A stretch of 64,000 bases of DNA, taken from assembly GCA_036867785.1 (NCBI GenBank), contig CP145425.1:496001-560000 (forward strand), in the 5' to 3' direction. Below are positions 31,346 through 43,218 of the stretch, piece after piece; position 1 is the stretch's first letter; each line of letters opens with the position of its first letter. The translations under genes and the position numbers were made by a program. The notes below the pieces were generated by a model that did not search any database, was not told where the DNA came from, and was given only the letters and a program-made list of their open reading frames with translations. This stretch comes from Plasmodiophora brassicae (Eukaryota; Endomyxa: Phytomyxea; Phytomyxea; Plasmodiophorida).

Positions 31346-34066
31346 TTAAAGTATGGTGCAGCATTTCGGTGAATGTTCTACCACGGGCGGTTTCTTGGGC
31401 GGGTTCTTGGCGAGTTCGAGGTTGTGCTCGAACACGCTGACGATCTCTTCCTGGAACGCGCGCGCATTGCAGTAGTCCCATCTCTCGTAGAACTTGTGGT
31501 CCTTCTCGTCCATGGTGACCTTCTTGAACTTGCGGTCGCCCTCGGATGAGATCTCGCCCAGCGACACCGCGTTGATATCGTTCCTCGTTGGTTTGAACGG
31601 CGGCTCGACCTGCTTCTCGAGCAGTTCGGACCACTGGATGTCGGCGAAGAACGGATGCTGCTTGACTTCATCGGCGCCTTTGGCGCCCAACCTCTTCGTC
31701 GGGTCCGGCTCGAGCAGCTGTTATGAATACGGTTAGAAATCAGGCGGGCGGGGTCGCCTCGAAGATGCGATGCCGTACCTTCCGAAGGATGTCCTGTGCG
31801 TTCTTCGAGAAGGACAGGTCGTCGAATGTCAGCTCGAACGTCATCGGCTCGTTAGCTTTGGCCAAGTCGGCGTGCTCCTTCTTCGTCCCGAACGGGCACC
31901 ACTGCTTCGGCTTCTTGCAATCGCATCGAGGTCTCTGCACCAACAGCCGTCAGCAGGGTGGCCCCACGGTCAGGGTCGACACCTGTAGCAACGAACCCTG
32001 CCAGACAGCAGCTTGTGCAGGAAGATGCCAAAGCTCCACCAGTCCGCCGTATAGTCGTACGTCTGTCGTCGCATGACCTCGGGCGCCCAGTATCCCGATG
32101 TGCCCGCCAGCGTTCGCAGCGGCCGCTTCGATGATATCCGGTGTACGAGGCCGAGATCGCTAAGTATGACGTGGCCTGCCCACCCGAGTCAGAGGACGGC
32201 GGTTACACGGCGCCGCGTTTCCCGCCCACCGTCGCTGTCGATCAGAATGTTGCCCGGTTTCAGGTCCCGATAGACGAACTTCTTCTTGTGCAGGTGCTCC
32301 AGCGCCAGAATCACTTCGGCGGCGTAGAACTGGGCGCGACTCTCCGCGAACCGGTGACCGCGCACCTGGCCCGCGCTCAGCGTTCGCTCAGGCGACGACG
32401 TCGTCGCATGTACCTCTGTCAGATGGTATTGCAGGTCGCCGCCGTTGCAGAGCGCCAGGACGAGGAACACGTTCTTCTCGTTCGTGAACGAGTACTTTAG
32501 GTTGAGGATGAACGGGGAGTCGACCTTCTGCAGCGCCGCCTTCTCGATCTCGCACAGCTTCTCCGAATGGTAATGCTTGATCTTCTTCTTCGACATCGCC
32601 TTCATGGCGTACACCTTCTTCGTGTCCTTCTTCTGCACGGCCGACACCATGCCGAACGCGCCCTTGCCCAGGGCCCGGAACATCTGGAATGACTCGAACC
32701 CGACCTTTGTTGTCTCGGCGTACTCCCGATGGCAGATGAACGTCTGGAAGGGTTCCCCGGACGACAGGAACTTTGGGTACCAGACCTTGGACAGCTGCAT
32801 GTACAGGGCGGCGTACACGACGTCGAACACCTCCATCATGGACTCGTGCTCGAGCAATTCCGGCGACCTGACCGCGTTCGACATCGCCTCCATCGCCTTC
32901 ATCGGGACATCCTTCGTGTACGTCGTGCTCCAGCCAAGTGAGTTCCTACCCGCTGGCCCACCTTCGACAACCGCAGCGCTCTAGCACCGGATTCAGTACC
33001 GACGCCACCTAGCCACCGAGGGCCAGCGTACCGCTTCCTTCGACGTGCTTGCGCTACGAAGAGGCTCGTTGCTCGTGCTGTGCAGGTGCTCGTTGACGGC
33101 CTGGCCGTCGGGTTTGATGATGATCTTGTCGAGCACCTTGTCGTGCGTATCCGCTGCGGCCAACCTTTTCGGGTCGTCGCAGTTCGAGTCGGATACGGCG
33201 CTGGCCAGCGCCTTCGTTCCCGTTGTTGGCGGGTCCCTGCGGCAGCTGATCAGCAACCTCGCACTCGATTCGACCACGGTGCGTACAGTCGGTTAGGGTT
33301 GTCGTCGTTATCCGACTGCGACCCTTCGTCAACGGCGTGCTCGGAGTGCTGCTTCCCGTGCGTGCCGCTGTTTTTCTGGTCGTTGCCGCCGTTGTCCTGC
33401 TCCAGGTCCTTCACCTGGCAGCCCAAACGTGTCAGGCGCGCACACACGCACCCGGAAATTGCGCGTCGCCGCACTGCACGCACCTGCTCCTGCAGCGACT
33501 TCTTGCCAACGAGCGCCTGGTCCACGCGGATCTCCATCGGCGGCACCAGCTGCGGAACGTTCACTGGGACGCCATGGTCGACCGCCTTCACCTCGATCGT
33601 CTTGTCGCCCTCTGCACCACGACGCATTCGTAAACCCAACGGTATTCGCAGAGGGAAACATCAGCTCTCTACCTTTGAACGGCGAGGTCGATGGCGGTGC
33701 GGGGGCGGCCTGCGCGCTGCTGTTGTTCGCTGCTACGGTACGTGCCGTCCCCTCCGACAACATATCTACGATCTTGAGGCCCCGCATGCGCTTCGATTTG
33801 CCGCTCGACGTCCTCAGCATGCGAATGTCGATGCAGATTTGCAGGAGGGCGTCCTGTCGGTGTTCGGCCAGGAACTTATTGAAGCAGTACTTGCCGAGCG
33901 GCTCTTGCAGCAGGTTGGACAGAGTGAGCTCGGCGAGGACCTTCTCGGTGTACGCAGTCAGCTCCGAGAAGGGCTTCGTCTTCAGCACGATCGGCTCCGT
34001 CTCGCCCATCTGCGCCTTCAGCAGCAGGGCATTGGCGACCGTTGTCTCGATGGCGTCGAACGCCAT
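31346..34066 (-). CDS. G-protein-coupled-receptor-kinase-like protein (RGS + AGC kinase + CaaX)
   Basis: GRKs phosphorylate activated 7TM receptors. ATG 34066 opens [20 protein letters not shown], matching the N-terminal helix of vertebrate GRK1 that docks on active receptors. An RGS-homology region ([20 protein letters not shown]; later [20 protein letters not shown]) carries a long polar insert. The AGC kinase follows: [11 protein letters not shown] glycine loop, [10 protein letters not shown] with the lysine, [12 protein letters not shown], the GRK-type DLG in ILSDLGLVH instead of DFG, and [10 protein letters not shown]. The C-lobe and AGC tail read [23 protein letters not shown] and DINAVSLGE. 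The protein ends CCTIL, a CaaX box with leucine that predicts geranylgeranylation. Several short introns interrupt it; not all were placed. G-alpha lies 248 bases away on the same strand. Confidence 0.88.
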
Positions 34067-34313
34067 GAGCGCCGGGGGTGGCCGGTGGGCGGACTCAACG
34101 AACGAGGACCCGGACGCGCTGCTACGGCCGGATGCACCCGATGGGATGCGAACGAACCCGCCCGCTGCCGTGACGACGAGTGTCGCACCCGCACCCTAGG
34201 TGCCTATCTTGACGATGCACTCTAGTATCAAGTCGTGTACGCGATCCGACCTGGACCAACCTGGCTAAGATATCTCTTCCCACACGGAGGGGCGCTCTCC
34301 CCGACCTGATCGA

Positions 34314-35597
34314 CTAGCTAATGCACTGTATGGACGTCCTCAGCAGGATGTCGGTTAGCGCGTCGAACACCATTGCCACGTTGTCGGCGTTCGTGCTGCA
34401 GGTCACGAACGACCGCAACGGCTCCTGCTCAACGTTCGGGTACGCCTGCTCGAACTTTCGTCGGATGAACTCGACGCCGGCGTCGAACGTCGGCTCGCCG
34501 TCGTAGTCGGGGAACGCGATGCGCAGGTCGTACTGCTTGATCTTCTGCTGGAACAGGTCCATCTTGTTCAGGAACAGGATGACGCGAATGCCGATGAGGT
34601 ATGGGCTGTTGCAGATCTCGGTGAACAGCCGCAACGATTCCGCCATGCGGTTCACGCGCGCGTCCTCGTAGAGCGTCTGGTTGTACTCGGACAGGGCGAC
34701 GACGAAGATAATAGCGGTCACGCCTTCGAAGCAGTGTACTGTCCACGACGTATGAGCCAGCAATAGGGGCCAACGCCCAACGGCGCTTACGCCATTTCCT
34801 TCTTTCGTTACGCTGCCCGCCCACGTCGATCACTTTGAACCTGGCCGAGCTCTTCCACATGAATTCCTTCTCGGTAATACCTGCGGCATGTGTCAGCGAC
34901 CACACTGGTGCACAGGCGGTCGTGGTTGGAACGGCAACCTGTGGACGGCCTTCTGAACATGATCACGTCTTGGCGAGTGGGAAGGTAATCCTTCGCGGTG
35001 ATCTCCAGGCACCGGTCCATGAAGTACGTTGCGGAATCGTGCAAGTCGGCGTGCGGCACGGCGCGGCGCACGCCCTCGTCCTGCCAGACCTGCCTGATCA
35101 TCTGGCCGATCTCGGGCGTCGGTTGCAGGGTCGTCGGGTCGGCCTGCAGGAAGAACCGTTTCGCCTCGAACGATGCCGGGCGCATCCTCGTGTCCAGCAC
35201 TGGGTCCAACCGGTCGGACGCCTTGATCAGCGCCTGCCAAACGTGTCATCACGGCTACCACGCGCGATAGGTAGCAGGGCACGCGTACCACAGTGGTAGC
35301 AACGACGTCGGCGAAGATCGGCAAACGGTATTCCATGCGGTCCCGGCGCGGCATACCCACGCCATGTATATTAAACAGCTGCTTGAGGAGCGTGGATTTG
35401 CCTGAATCGCCTGCGACATAGGCGTCAGCCTCGGATATGGGCCCCATGCGGATCAGGACCAGACCGGTGCCGAGCAGCAGCAGCTTAATGACGTTGCGCT
35501 GCCCGTGCTTCTCCGACACCATCCCGTTGTCCAGCTGCCGCGACAGCATCCGCTCGCCGTCCTGCACCTTGTTGCGCATCCTCGGGCAACATGGCAT
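34314..35597 (-). CDS. Heterotrimeric G-protein alpha subunit 1
   Basis: Five exons (35597-35465, 35410-35289, 35233-34939, 34880-34791, 34738-34314; introns of 52-58 bases) give exactly 354 residues, the typical G-alpha length. Motifs: P-loop LLGTGDSGKSTLLKQL, helical domain FQ-type helices with LHDSATYFMD, switch I DVIMFRRPSTGI with the catalytic arginine and threonine, switch II DVGGQRNERRKW with the catalytic glutamine, NKMD guanine specificity, and TCSTNADNV in place of TCATDT. The N-terminus is MPCCPRM: no glycine at position 2, so no N-myristoylation, but paired cysteines for palmitoylation. The C-terminus ends SIQCIS, without the Cys at minus 4 of Gi types. Asp replaces Glu in the P-loop, as in the second G-alpha. 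Confidence 0.93.
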
Positions 35598-35901
35598 CGG
35601 CCAACCCAAAGCGTCGTTGTTGCCGTTCCGGACGCCCCCCTCCCCCCAAAACGCAGCGCCCGCCCGCCGGGAATGCCCAGTGTGGCTTGAGGGCTGACTG
35701 GCCAGCCGACGACGGGGACCTTCGCAGCGGCGTTCGCGCGGACAGCCGGTTGGACGCCGGAACGGTGATGACTGCGGGGCACACAGACTGACCGCAACTG
35801 CAGGCGACAGACAAAAAACGGCCACTGGCCATCCATCGCTCAGCGGGTCGGGGCGATTAAGTATCGCACTGTGCGACGTCATTTCCATTCCGGGTCGGGT
35901 C

Positions 35902-38212
35902 ATGTCGGATGGGGTCGGGTCGAAGCTGTCGATGCGGATCCCGGCGCGGTCGTCGCTGCGCCGCGGGTCGACGGCGCTGACGGCGCTGGACGGCGGCGCC
36001 GGGAGCCTGTTCGCGCGCGCCGACTGGGATGAGGTCGCCGAGGAGATCGGCGAGGTGTTCTCCCTGTCGGAATCGATCGACCTGATCAACGGCCGACGGT
36101 TGATCACGGAACTGGACGAGCGCCTTGACCTGGATCGCGTTCTGCAGGACGTCCACAGCAAGGACCAGTTGCAGCGGTTGTATTCGGGCGACATCCTCCT
36201 GTCGTTGCTCGTTGGCGGGCAGCTGCCTCCGGAAGCCCCCCGATCTGAACGTCTGGGCAATGCGGGCCGTATTGCCAGGCAGGTCGTAGATAGCGGCGCG
36301 TACCACTGCATCCTGCAGAATCTGGGCCGCGCTGTCGCCGCCATTCACCGACCTGATACACTGGTGTCGGCACCGCCCTCGTTCTGGACGGATTCGAAAG
36401 AGATCCGCCTGCATTTCAATATCGTGCTCGTCGTGCTCATCACGCTGCGGGAAGTGCATCTGGCGAATTCGCAAATCGCGGGCAAGACGCTGGTTGAATT
36501 CGGCCTCGACCTGGTCGCATCGGATCAGTGCGATCTGTACCCGTTGAAGAAGGTTCTGCAGCTGATACGTCTGTCGTTGCTCATCACGTTCGGAGACATA
36601 TCGAGCGCCCAGTTCGACCGCCCCGGCTACCTGACCCAGTCGAAAGCGCGGCGACGGGACGTCTTCAAGGTCTGCAAGCACATTAGCGAGTGCTTCGGGC
36701 CCGTTCTGTGTATTCCGAATCCCGTGCATGAATCCGGGATTGAGCTGGTGACGTTCAGCAACACGCCACGTGCTCTGGCGCATCGGGCCACGTACCTCCG
36801 ATCCTGTGTCCACCTGGGCTATTCTGACATGGAGGACTACGTGGACCTGGCAAGCGATGGCCATGCTGAGCGTCCGGAAACGTCATCGGAAGCCTTGTAT
36901 CGCACTCTGCAAACCAACCTGAGACAGTCCGTTGTCGCTCTTCTAAAAATCCTGCTGTCTGTCGCACCGAGCGTTCGCCCCAGCGCCCAGATGGTCAACA
37001 GCGACAACGAGTTCATCATTGCGCCCGGGCTCACGTCCCTCGGGGAGACCCTCGAACGCGCCAGGCATACGGAAATCATCACCAAGTCCATTGCGTTCAT
37101 TCTTCTTGCTCTGTTGAAGTGCTTCCGGCGCGGCCACCCGCTCCAGTTCTGCTCCTTGCTGTGCCTTCTTCAGGACAAGAATGCCCTTGTCCTCATCCTG
37201 AAGTTTCTGAACCAAAATGTTTCTGGGTCGCTGATGAAGCGCAATGACGTCGACGCGATGAGGTACACCGTACTGGAACCCGTACGGCCAGGCTCGTCTA
37301 ACTTGTTGCCGCTAGCCCATTCTCTGAGGAGATGTGGAAGATGCAGGATATGGATACCGTTTTGGAGTCTATCTCGAACGCAGCGCGTCGGTTCATGTCA
37401 TGTACGCTTGTGTTATCATCATGCTGAGCGTAATAGCAGCGCTGCAAGGCCCCTGTTGGAGGAAGTACTCGGCGTATTCGAATTTGCTGCGCGTATTGCA
37501 GAAAATCTCGAAGAACGCGCCCAGGCAAATTCGCGCCCTTGTCAAGTTCCGTGCTCCGGTAATGGGGTTCCGGCTGCGTCATTTAGATGTGGTGCGTGCG
37601 CTCACTGTCTGCGCAGACGATTTTGAAGCGCCTCCTGCAAATTCCGCAGCTCGACATAATTCTGTATACGCTGAAGCTATTCAAGAGCCTGGCACCCTAC
37701 ATGGATCGCAAATGGAGAACCGGTTGCATTGTTATTGGTCTGCGTGGAAGGCCGCTCTGCTGATGCTGCTTTGTAGACCACATGGAAGTTGCCAATGGCG
37801 TCTATCTTCGCATACGGATGGACGTCATGGACGACTGGCTGGACCTGACGCCAGCCGATGGCGATGCCCTCGAGCGCGAGATCAGTGTCGCCAAGGCAAG
37901 CGCCATTTCTTGTACGCATCCGGTCGAGTGTCTTCTGACCACGTTACGTCAGGCGATTCGACAGGCATGCCAACAGTTTAACGCCAACAGGTATCAACAA
38001 CCGGTTGTGAGCCCCATTGTACGTCATGTACCGCGCGTCCAGTTTTCGCCCGCCGTCTAACGGGCTTCCGTCAGTACCTGCTGCCTCCGAACGCTGGCGA
38101 GGACGAGATTCTAGAAGCCGCCCTGCAAGAACATCGCGTTGCCCTGTCGCCGGAATTCAAAGCCTGTTGGCGACAATGGCTTCTCGAGGAAGTTCCGAAC
38201 GCAGTCGTTTAG
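35902..38212 (+). CDS. STRIP1: STRIP/Far11 subunit of the STRIPAK phosphatase-kinase complex
   Basis: STRIP proteins bridge striatin-PP2A and GCK-family kinases in signalling, the cytoskeleton and endosomes. The long first exon from ATG 35902 encodes the N1221 domain: LHFNIVLVVLITLREVHLAN, YPLKKVLQLIRLSLLITFGD and LYRTLQTNLRQSVVALLKIL. The DUF3402 part follows: FCSLLCLLQDKNALVLILKF, KYSAYSNLLRVLQKISKNAP, ILKRLLQIPQLDIILYTLKL and PYMDRKWR. The closing part reads IRQACQQFNANRYQQP and, after a further intron, FRQYLLPPNAGEDEI to the stop at 38212. At least four introns lie between about 37200 and 38050. I first considered RIC-8 because of the G-alpha neighbours, but the N1221/DUF3402 sequence decides for STRIP. 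Confidence 0.78.
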
Positions 38213-38353
38213 ACCCTCGACAATGTACGTATTGTATAATCCCCGTTCAACGCATTCCCATTCGTCTGGTCAATGGTTGCGGTACGTACGCGGTCATGCC
38301 CTCACACTGCTGCTGCTGCGGGTCCGCGTTGCACCAGCCTCCTGCGTCGGACG

Positions 38354-38962
38354 TTAACGTGACTGCCGCCTGTTGCTGTTCGACCGTAGCACGCGGGGAC
38401 TCACCTCGACCCTCTTCCGGATGCGGCGCTGTCGCTGCGCCATCGTCTTCGACAACCTGTCCAGAAGCCCAGACCGAATGCCGTTGAAGCCGAGGTCGAT
38501 CGACGTCAGGTGCGATCGCGATACAGACGCTTCAATAGCGCGTTCGATCACTTCGGCGCCGTCGTCGCCGATCCTGTTGCCGAACAGGTTCAGCGTCCTC
38601 AGCGAGCGGTTCAGGGTGAGCGCCTCGGCCAGCGCGATTGCTCCGGGAGACCCGATCGCGTTCCAGCTGAGGTCTAGGACTTGCAGCGTCGTGCTCCGGG
38701 CAACTGCCACCAGACGGGTGACCGACTGCTTTACAGGCGATCGTCGCACAGCACCTGTACCTGCGAGCGCGATGTACTGTGCGCCCGAGTCGCGTATCAG
38801 ATTCCTGGACAGCGTCAGGCGCGTCAGCGTCCTCGACCCTGCGATCGCCTGGCACAGGCAGGGCAGCGCGTCGTCCGTGATCAGGTGCAGGGTCAGGTCG
38901 ACGTGCGTCGCTGTGCGGACGGCCGCCGCCTGCTCCCTCAGACGGCTGCTCTCGGCGCCCAT
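38354..38962 (-). CDS. Leucine-rich-repeat protein (RNI type)
   Basis: A 202-residue frame from ATG 38962 with four to five ribonuclease-inhibitor-type repeats: TRLTLSRNLIRDSGAQYIAL, LQVLDLSWNAIGSPGAIALA, LRTLNLFGNRIGDDGAEVIE and LTSIDLGFNGIRSGLLDRLS. The C-terminus is basic (KTMAQRQRRIRKRVEVSP). There is no signal peptide, so a cytosolic or nuclear binding role is likely. A stretch of about 12 codons between repeats 1 and 2 (GTGAVRRSPVKQ) begins GTACAG and ends AAGCAG like an intron, but its length breaks frame, so it is kept as coding. Convergent with STRIP; divergent from G-alpha 2. Confidence 0.7.
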   Translation of the reverse strand: MGAESSRLREQAAAVRTATHVDLTLHLITDDALPCLCQAIAGSRTLTRLTLSRNLIRDSGAQYIALAGTGAVRRSPVKQSVTRLVAVARSTTLQVLDLSWNAIGSPGAIALAEALTLNRSLRTLNLFGNRIGDDGAEVIERAIEASVSRSHLTSIDLGFNGIRSGLLDRLSKTMAQRQRRIRKRVEVSPRVLRSNSNRRQSR

Positions 38963-39293
38963 ACTCTCCGGCCTATACCGGATACGACGTGTGTGTCAAC
39001 CGGCAGTGTGGTGGGCCGCGTGCCTCCAGTCGTGCGAATATCCCCGACTCGGTCGGCAACATCTGGCACCGCCTGCCCACGTCTGGATCTCGCGGGTGTG
39101 CGTTACGCGTGCCCACACCATGACGTCGCCTTCCCGATGGGACGCGCACTGTTCCGCCGTTTGTTGCCGGTTCGACATTGCCCGATCCGCTGCCCACGTC
39201 TGTGTGTGTGTGCGTTGTTAGGGTGGATATTCGTGTACTATCTGGGATCGAACGGGGTACTCAGTGTGCGCTTGGTTGCGCGGCACGATTGAC

Positions 39294-40527
39294 ATGTTCT
39301 CGTGCTGCCGGCCCAGCCGGCAGGTGCTTCCGGATGAGCCAGCGGCGCCCGTCCCCGATCAGGCCGTGCAGCGCGCCCTGGAGGAGGAGGCGCTGCGCGC
39401 CCGCGACATCATGAAGCTGCTGCTGATCGGGCCGGGCGACAGCGGCAAGAGCACGCTGTTCAAGCAGACCAACGTCGTGTACGGGACCGGGTTCACCGAC
39501 GCCGAGCGCGCCGCGTTCGTCGGCGAGGTGTACAACTCGATCCTGTCGGCGCTGATCGCCCTGGTCGACGCCTGCGACACGCTGGACGCCGATCTGGACG
39601 CGAAGATCCGCCCGGAGGCGGTCGCCGCTCGCGACCTTCTCAAGGGCGTCCCGATCGGCACGCGGATCGACAGGCGGGTCTGCGACGCGATCCGAACGCT
39701 GTGGGCCGACCCGGGCCTGCAGAACGCGTATGCGCACCGGTCCAGGTTCCAGCTGCACGACTCGACCGCCTACTTCATGGAGCGACTCGGCGACGTGAGC
39801 GCCGACGGGTACGTCCCCACGCAGCAGGACATCCTGCGGGTGCGCGCGTCGACGACCGGCATCCTCGAGCGCGACTTCAGCGTCCAGGGCAGGACGTTCC
39901 GGATCCTGGACGTCGGCGGCCAGCGCACGGAGAGGAAGAAGTGGAGTACGTCCCGTGTTGCGCGCTCCTCCCGTCTCGTCGTGTGCGCGCTAAACCGACC
40001 TTCGTGAACTGTGTGCAGTCCGATGTTTCGAGGGCGTCTCCGCCGTCATCTTCGTGGCGTCGTTGGCCGACTACGACCTGATGCTGTACGAGGACGAGAC
40101 TGTGAACAGGATGGCGGAGGCGCTGAACCTGTTCGGCGAGATCTGCAGGCTGCCCTATTTCCGAAACACGCCGATCATCCTGATCCTGAACAAGAAGGTC
40201 GCGGGACGTTCGGACGCGGGGTCGTCCAGGTTGCACTGACGGTGTCGGCGACAGGACGTGTTCAAGCAGAAGCTGGCCGATTCGAGCCTGGCCAACCTGT
40301 TCCCCGAGTACGCGGGCGGCGCCGACTACGAGGCCGGCGTCCGGTTCGTCCAGGAGCGGTTCCTGGCGAAACTGCCCGCCGGCCTGTCCGTCGAGCCGTT
40401 CGTGACGTGCGCCTGCGAAGTCGACAACGTTCGCCTCGTGCTCGATCGCGTGATCGACCTCATAGTCAGCAAGGCGTCCGCGCCCGTTGTCATCGCACCG
40501 GGCGCTGCTACCACCACGACGCTATAA
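39294..40527 (+). CDS. Heterotrimeric G-protein alpha subunit 2
   Basis: Three exons (39294-39945, 40019-40197, 40255-40527; introns of 73 and 57 bases) give 367 residues. It starts MFSCCRPSRQ, again without Gly2 but with a Cys pair. Motifs: P-loop LLIGPGDSGKSTLFKQ, RFQLHDSTAYFMERL, switch I ILRVRASTTGI, switch II DVGGQRTERKKW, IRCFEGVSAVIFVASLADYD, NKK in place of NKxD at the end of exon 2, and TCACEVDNV. The C-terminus is a low-complexity tail (GAATTTTL) rather than a receptor-contact helix of usual length, so coupling specificity is unclear. The guanine-specificity Asp would lie at the exon 2/3 junction (NKK then DVFKQK), which restores NKKD. Confidence 0.93.
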
Positions 40528-40712
40528 ACCTCACTAGAGATTCATCTCGAACCAGGTGGTGGATGGATGGCGTCGTGTAGGCGATATTTCCGTCCGCGTG
40601 ACCACAGCATGGGTACGCTGGGAGACCCGGCAGGCAGGCGCCCCCGTTTGCTGCCGATCTGTACGCTGGGTCGGTAGATATCGCGTCGCGGAATCAGTTC
40701 GAGAAAGGGTCG

Positions 40713-43218
40713 ATGGCGGCGTGCGAGCGTGGAGCGATGCGGCTCCTTGGCAGGGCGGTGCTGCTCGCCAGCGTCATCGTGGTGGGCACGGTCCGCGCCG
40801 ACTGCTACATGGTACGGCGGCGGGCGCCGTCCTCTCCGGCAGCATCAGCAGCGGGCACTGAACGGTCGGGGTGGTACAGCACAACCCGCGCGGCAGCAAC
40901 GACCGCAACAGGGAGCAGAACTCGAACCGCAACAACGCCAACCGCCTGTTCAACTCGCAGAACAACGCGGCGGGCGGGTACCCGTGGGCGGGCGACCCGA
41001 CGCTGGTCGGCCAGCCCGACCCGCTCATGTTCTTCGCGACGTCCAAGCTGCGCCTGGAGTGGACGATCCAGCACAGCTGTGGCCCGTACGGCAACGCCGA
41101 GTGCACGCTCATCATCCAGTACATGAACGCGCCGGCCAGCACGAACCTGATCCGCGACGGGTACCCGACCGGTCCCATCACGCAGCGCGCCCCCGGCTAC
41201 AACATGTCGACGTTCATCGACCCGAACCAGAACGGTACGCCGCCGCCGGGTCGCCCGTGACCGTTGCTCGTCGTGCGGGGCGCGCTCACCATGTCACGAT
41301 TCAGCGGACGGGACGAACCAGATTCCGCTGCCGCCCGGGTTCTCGTACGCCACCGGGCAGCAGTTCGCCGCCAACGACCCGTACTTTGGGACCGGCGTGG
41401 ACCAGGCGACGCTGGCGCAGAACTGGGCCACGTTCTGCGCCGGCGGCACCGTCGGCCCGTACCGGGGCGTCGAGTTCGGCGTGCACGAATCGTGCGCCAG
41501 CTACGCGCGCTGCCGGACCACGTCGAGGAACCAGGGCCTGTACACGGCCGACCAGGCCCTGGGCGGCAACGACGCGTCCTACACGCGCCAGCAGGCGAAC
41601 CAGAACCGGTTCGGCCTGGAGTGCCAGGAAGAACGCGACTACTACCCGTACTGGAACCCATCAGGTAGCCCCCACCAAGGCACCATTGCCACCGCCCTCC
41701 GTCGTCCTGACATGGCGCAGAGTGGAAGGACATCGCGGTGCTGACCTCGAATTCGTCGTGGTGCGCGTACATGCAGGCGCAGAGCCAGAACATCATGGAC
41801 CGGTACTACTGCGTCATGCCGGCCGGGGCCACCGCGCTGGCGCCCATCACGCAGGCGGCCTGCGTTCGCAGCCTGGGCACGTGGACCCGCTGGCCGAACT
41901 GGGGCCTGCCCGCCCCGCCCTGCATCCAGCACGCGACATCGCGCGACAACCACCTCGGCAACGACCAGGTCGAGATGTTCGCGGGGCAGCCGCAGCCGGT
42001 CACGGCCAACTACGTCTGGACGATACCGGCGTCGCTGCGCGGGCAACGATTCGTCGTCCGGTTCCGGTACAACATCTCGGCGACGACGACGGACGCGTAT
42101 GCGGATTTCAATTCGCCGCCGGGCAAGATGACGAACAGCGCCCTGAACTGCCAGCGCGGCGCCGTCGGCGCCAACGGGGGCGGCCAGTGCAGTAACGACC
42201 TGTCGCAGACGGGGGGGCCGGTGGCGCTGTACAACAACCCGTACGTCCTGCTGTGGAACGCCGCCCAGGAGAACGACGGCATGCAGCATCGGTACCTGGC
42301 CCTGGCGGTCAACACGGCGCAGGTGGGCCGGACGTTCCAGGACCGGTCGTACGTGATGGAGGTGCGCCAGGACATGCCCAAGTGCACCGGCCAGGTCATC
42401 AACCTGAACGTTCGCGGCAAGCGCGGCAACATTGTCCAGGCTTACCGTACGTCACTGGATCGGATGCGTCGCGCGTCGCCGACGTTGACGTGGGTGCGCC
42501 AGCGGCGGTCGAGTACGACTGGGTGCCGAACCACGTCCAGGCGACGCAGCAGGACTGCTTCGACGTGCAGTGGACGGGATCGGATTTCAACCCGGCGGGC
42601 GTGGCAGGCGAGGGTGCCGACCAGACCGACCGGCACAACCTGGTCGAGTTCCAGACGGCGGGCACGAACCCGTCGTCGCCCGACTACGCGCACCTGATCC
42701 CCAAATGGGGACCCTCTGTCGCCCTGTTCAGCGCGGCGGACGCCAAGATGCTGGCGTACGCGAACCAGTCGTTGCCGGCCTGCGCCAACCTGGTCGCCGA
42801 CAACGGCAACACCAACAACCAGTACAGCAACTGTGCCAAGCTGAACGCCGCCCCGAACACGTACCGGCACCCGACGTTGCTGTCGTTCCCGATCGGCGGG
42901 TACGTGGCCGGGACGACGCGCAACAACAACTTCTCGAACCGCCACCAGAAGCTGCACATCATCATCACGAGTTCGATCACGACGGGCGTCTGGATCGCCA
43001 TCGCCGTCGTCACCAGCATCATCGTCGCCAGCGCCGGCGCCTGCCTGTACGCCTGGCGTCGCCCGAACTCGTCGCTCGGCCGCGCCGTCAAGTCGCTCGT
43101 CTACGGGCGCCGCGCGTTCGACGGCCCCCAGCCCCAGAACGACACCGTCAAGTACGCCGGTTTCCAGGACGCCGCCCCGGCCGCCGATCCCGCTCCCGGC
43201 GCCCCGGCCGCCCCATGA
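40713..43218 (+). CDS. DD3-3-family single-pass surface protein
   Basis: Five exons (40713-40811, 40880-41234, 41305-41664, 41721-42446, 42503-43218; introns of 56-70 bases) give 751 residues. A signal peptide (LGRAVLLASVIVVGTVRADC) is followed by CYMHNPRGSNDRN and NRNNANRLFNSQNNAAGGY, which match the start of Dictyostelium protein DD3-3 almost word for word. The ectodomain is rich in Cys, Asn and Gly, with WTIQHSCGPYGNAECTLIIQ and FCAGGTVGPYRGVEFGVHES. A C-terminal TM helix (TTGVWIAIAVVTSIIVASAG) leads to a short cytosolic tail rich in Pro/Ala. DD3-3 proteins are expressed during Dictyostelium development but have no agreed function. Surface recognition is a guess. Confidence 0.85.

Noticed and set aside
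35902-38212. RIC-8 as identity of the helical-repeat gene between the two G-alpha genes
   Set aside because: Tempting from context, but the N1221 and DUF3402 sequence (YPLKKVLQLIRLSLLITF, ILKRLLQIPQLDIILYTLKL) fits STRIP/Far11 and not RIC-8.
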